Shown in pieces: positions 61,965 to 64,000 of a stretch of 64,000 bases of DNA. Both the position numbers and the translations under genes were made by a program. The stretch comes from Strongyloides papillosus (Eukaryota > Nematoda > Chromadorea > Rhabditida > Strongyloididae), in NCBI GenBank assembly GCA_005656395.1, contig SRSI01000077.1:1302001-1366000 (forward strand). Direction: 5' to 3'. The notes under the pieces are model-generated. The model was not told the DNA's origin. It made no database searches and saw nothing but the letters and a program-made list of their open reading frames with translations. Within the stretch, counting starts at the first letter, position 1. Every line of letters starts with the position of its first letter.

Positions 61965-63909
61965 ATGAACAGGAAATCAGACATAGAGAAATGTATGGTA
62001 GGTCATGATTTTTTTTTGAATAATTAATAATTTTTCAGGAGCTAATTTCGTATGAATTTACATGCGATGATATTAGGCACTGTTTGAAAAGATTATCATG
62101 TATAACCGCAGGGAATAAAGAAGTTATACAACAAAGGCTCATTCAAAAACTTAAAAATAAGGAAACACAAAAAAAAGCAATTGAAGCTATATTGTATAAG
62201 GGTCGTGTGGGCTGTTATTCATCAAATATACTGGAAGTTTCCTCAGAAAAGGATAACAAAGCAAGAAATGGTTTTACTGATTCTGAGACTTTTATCCCAG
62301 TAAAAAAGCTTTATTTCCATAAGAATGTTAAGAATTTATCGGGATGGAAGATAGTTTCATCAAGGGATATATCTGGTTTATCTTTATTTAATTTGAAGTT
62401 GTCGAGTGAAATGCGCAGTTCTATACTTTGTTCAAAAGATTCCAAACCTTCAAAAAAATGTTTAATGCTTCGCTGTGTTGAAATTAGTAAAGAAAATGAT
62501 TTACCCTTTGAAGATTGCTATCCTCTTGGAATGAGGATGTTTATTAATTCACGAGAATTCACAGACCTCCTACCTCGTGAAATTTTCTACAGCAATTTAG
62601 ACTTAAAGCACCGCCTTAATGCGCCTACAAATCTGAACAAGGCGGTATTTAAGTTATCTAAGACTAGTACACTTGAAGACCCTCTACAGATGAAAATTTG
62701 TTTTGATAGATCACTAAACATCGGAAGTACTTTTGCCTTTGCTGTATTTTCTTCTACTATCAAAACAGCAGAGGAGTTGGTCTTTCAAATTACAAATAAA
62801 GCTAGAAGAACTGTTGAGGAGTTTCGTAGTGATTTAGAAGAATGTTTATCAGGTGGAAAAGGAGTCATCATAGAGTCTATAAAGGTTTCCCTCAACTCTT
62901 CAATATCATTAGAGAGAATAAAAATTCCATTTTGGGGAAGAAACTGCAACCACATCTTTCCAGAGGATCTTGAAACATATATTATGATCAACGAGACCAC
63001 TGAATCTTGGTTATGTAAATATTGCAAAAGTCCTTGTACACCGGATGATATAAAAGTTGACGAGTAAGTTTTTTTCTTTTCCCTCTATTTTTTACTGATT
63101 ATATCTTTAGATTCTTCACAAAAGTTCTCCAAAACCATCCTTATATTAATGATATTGAACTTTTCCCTGGAGCAAAATATAGAATACCTGGATGTAAAGA
63201 AAAGTTAAGCATCATTAGCTCAAAGGTTGTTAAGGGTGGGGAAAATAATAATGATACGGTAGTATTAGAGAGTGACGATGAAATAGGTGATTTACTTTTT
63301 GGAAGCCTCTCTTCCGATGAAAGTAGTGGTGGAGAAAATAATGAGAAGCATTCACCTTTAATTGTCAATTCCAACAATAATAAAATTGAGTGTATTGTAT
63401 TGGATGACAATTCAGATGATGAACAACCACCTAAAGTTTCAAAACCAAGAGGACTTATTATTTGTTCTCCAAAGGTCCTTGTTAATAAGCCTAAAGCTAA
63501 ACGATCAAGAAAGAGACCAACACCGGCGGTTACACACAATCCTGATGTAATAGATTCTTCTGAGTCTTCAACAAGTCCTCGTGAATCACCTAGATGTTCT
63601 GAAATGTCTACTTTGATGGGAAGGGTCAATATTTTTACATCTACTTCAGTAAACGCGTCACCTTCCTTACTCCAACAAGCTCCCGAATTCCATCAAACAT
63701 CAATTGATGTATTTAAAGATCGTATTGCTAAGAATTGTCCCATCTTTACGGAAGTCATAAAAAAATTAATTACTAATAGTAATTTCTATGAAATGTATAT
63801 CTCTTCTAAACCTGAAGATTTTAGAATTTGGAAGCCTATAGGTATAAGTGATGAATTGTGGGAACTTCTTACAATGCCTGAAGTTAGATCGCTATTCTCT
63901 AAGAAGTAG
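61965..63909 (+). CDS. PIAS/Siz-type SUMO E3 ligase (SAP + PINIT + SP-RING), GEI-17-like
   Basis: Spliced model: exons 61965-61997, 62039-63063 and 63111-63909 (introns of 41 and 47 bases), 618 residues. The SAP domain (about 12-45) is [18 protein letters not shown]...[10 protein letters not shown], formed across intron 1. A PINIT-like region (about 115-275) follows. The SP-RING (about 305-345) retains C-x-H in CNHIFPEDL and C-x2-C in WLCKYCKSP; it continues as FFTKVL...DIELF after intron 2. The acidic C-terminal half has SUMO-interaction-like motifs: [10 protein letters not shown] (about 450) and VVLESDDE. It should act in the nucleus, helping UBC-9 transfer SUMO. The symbol gei-17 is the C. 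elegans PIAS gene; orthology is probable but the sequence is divergent. Confidence 0.83.
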
Positions 63910-64000
63910 ATGCGATCAATTTAAATTGGTAAAAAAACGGTGATCAGGTTTTTAACGTTTAAGATCTAAGAATTTTTATAGTATTTTGATTTTATATTCT
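63910..64000. other. 3' flank of the SUMO ligase gene
   Basis: Only 91 bases remain. No canonical AATAAA is seen before the window ends. Confidence 0.4.

Noticed and set aside
61885..61998. Hydrophobic plus-strand frame (ILVILGSLFLVIILFLG) overlapping the first SUMO-ligase exon
   Set aside because: No ATG, and splicing in that frame runs into a stop; the [11 protein letters not shown] frame continues correctly into the SAP domain.

Overview
The window looks like nuclear DNA from a nematode, most likely a Strongyloides-type worm. Base composition is extremely AT-rich, coding sequence included. Genes are short, with few introns of mostly 40-60 bases bounded by GT and (T)TTNAG. Several proteins belong to nematode or animal-only groups: a nematode-type nuclear receptor, a nematode-style casein kinase 1/TTBK-like kinase, a Dispatched-like transporter, a DAAM formin and a synaptotagmin-14/16-like protein. 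The genus is an inference. No tRNA, rRNA, CRISPR array or insertion sequence was recognised.

Layout. 0-12 kb: the 3' end of an unknown gene, MTHFR (-), a nuclear receptor (-), a TTBK-like kinase (-), a DNAJA2/DNJ-19-type Hsp40 (+) with a strong heat-shock element upstream, and an orphan gene (-). 11-16.5 kb: sparse DNA holding two isolated ATG-initiated exons that look like alternative first exons of the orphan gene. 16.5-24 kb: GMP reductase, a DEP-domain LET-99/DEPDC1-like protein and cytosolic malate dehydrogenase, all (-). 26.6-33.5 kb: a synaptotagmin-14/16-like tandem C2 protein and a truncated acetyl-CoA-synthetase-like protein (-). 34.9-40.2 kb: a Dispatched-like protein (+) converging on medium-chain acyl-CoA dehydrogenase (-). 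43-48.3 kb: a small secreted peptide gene (+) converging on a DAAM formin (-). 48.3-52.6 kb: gene-free. 52.6-58.9 kb: a PDZ protein (+), a divergent SLC7/CAT-like transporter (+) and DNA/RNA topoisomerase 3-beta (-). 58.9-64 kb: a decayed V-ATPase subunit F copy (-) in otherwise empty DNA, then a PIAS-type SUMO ligase (+).

The genes do not form one pathway. Folate, purine, malate/NADH and fatty-acid metabolism are represented by housekeeping enzymes, mixed with cell-cortex and polarity proteins (DAAM, DEP protein), membrane traffic and export (Syt14/16-like, Dispatched-like) and nuclear regulators (nuclear receptor, PIAS, TOP3B). Many gene models here were assembled by hand from splice sites and reading-frame phase; the exon coordinates are given in each entry. 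The less ordinary items are the possible triple-first-exon orphan gene, the truncated synthetase, the secreted peptide, the V-ATPase F pseudogene and the CAT-like protein without the TM1 substrate motif.
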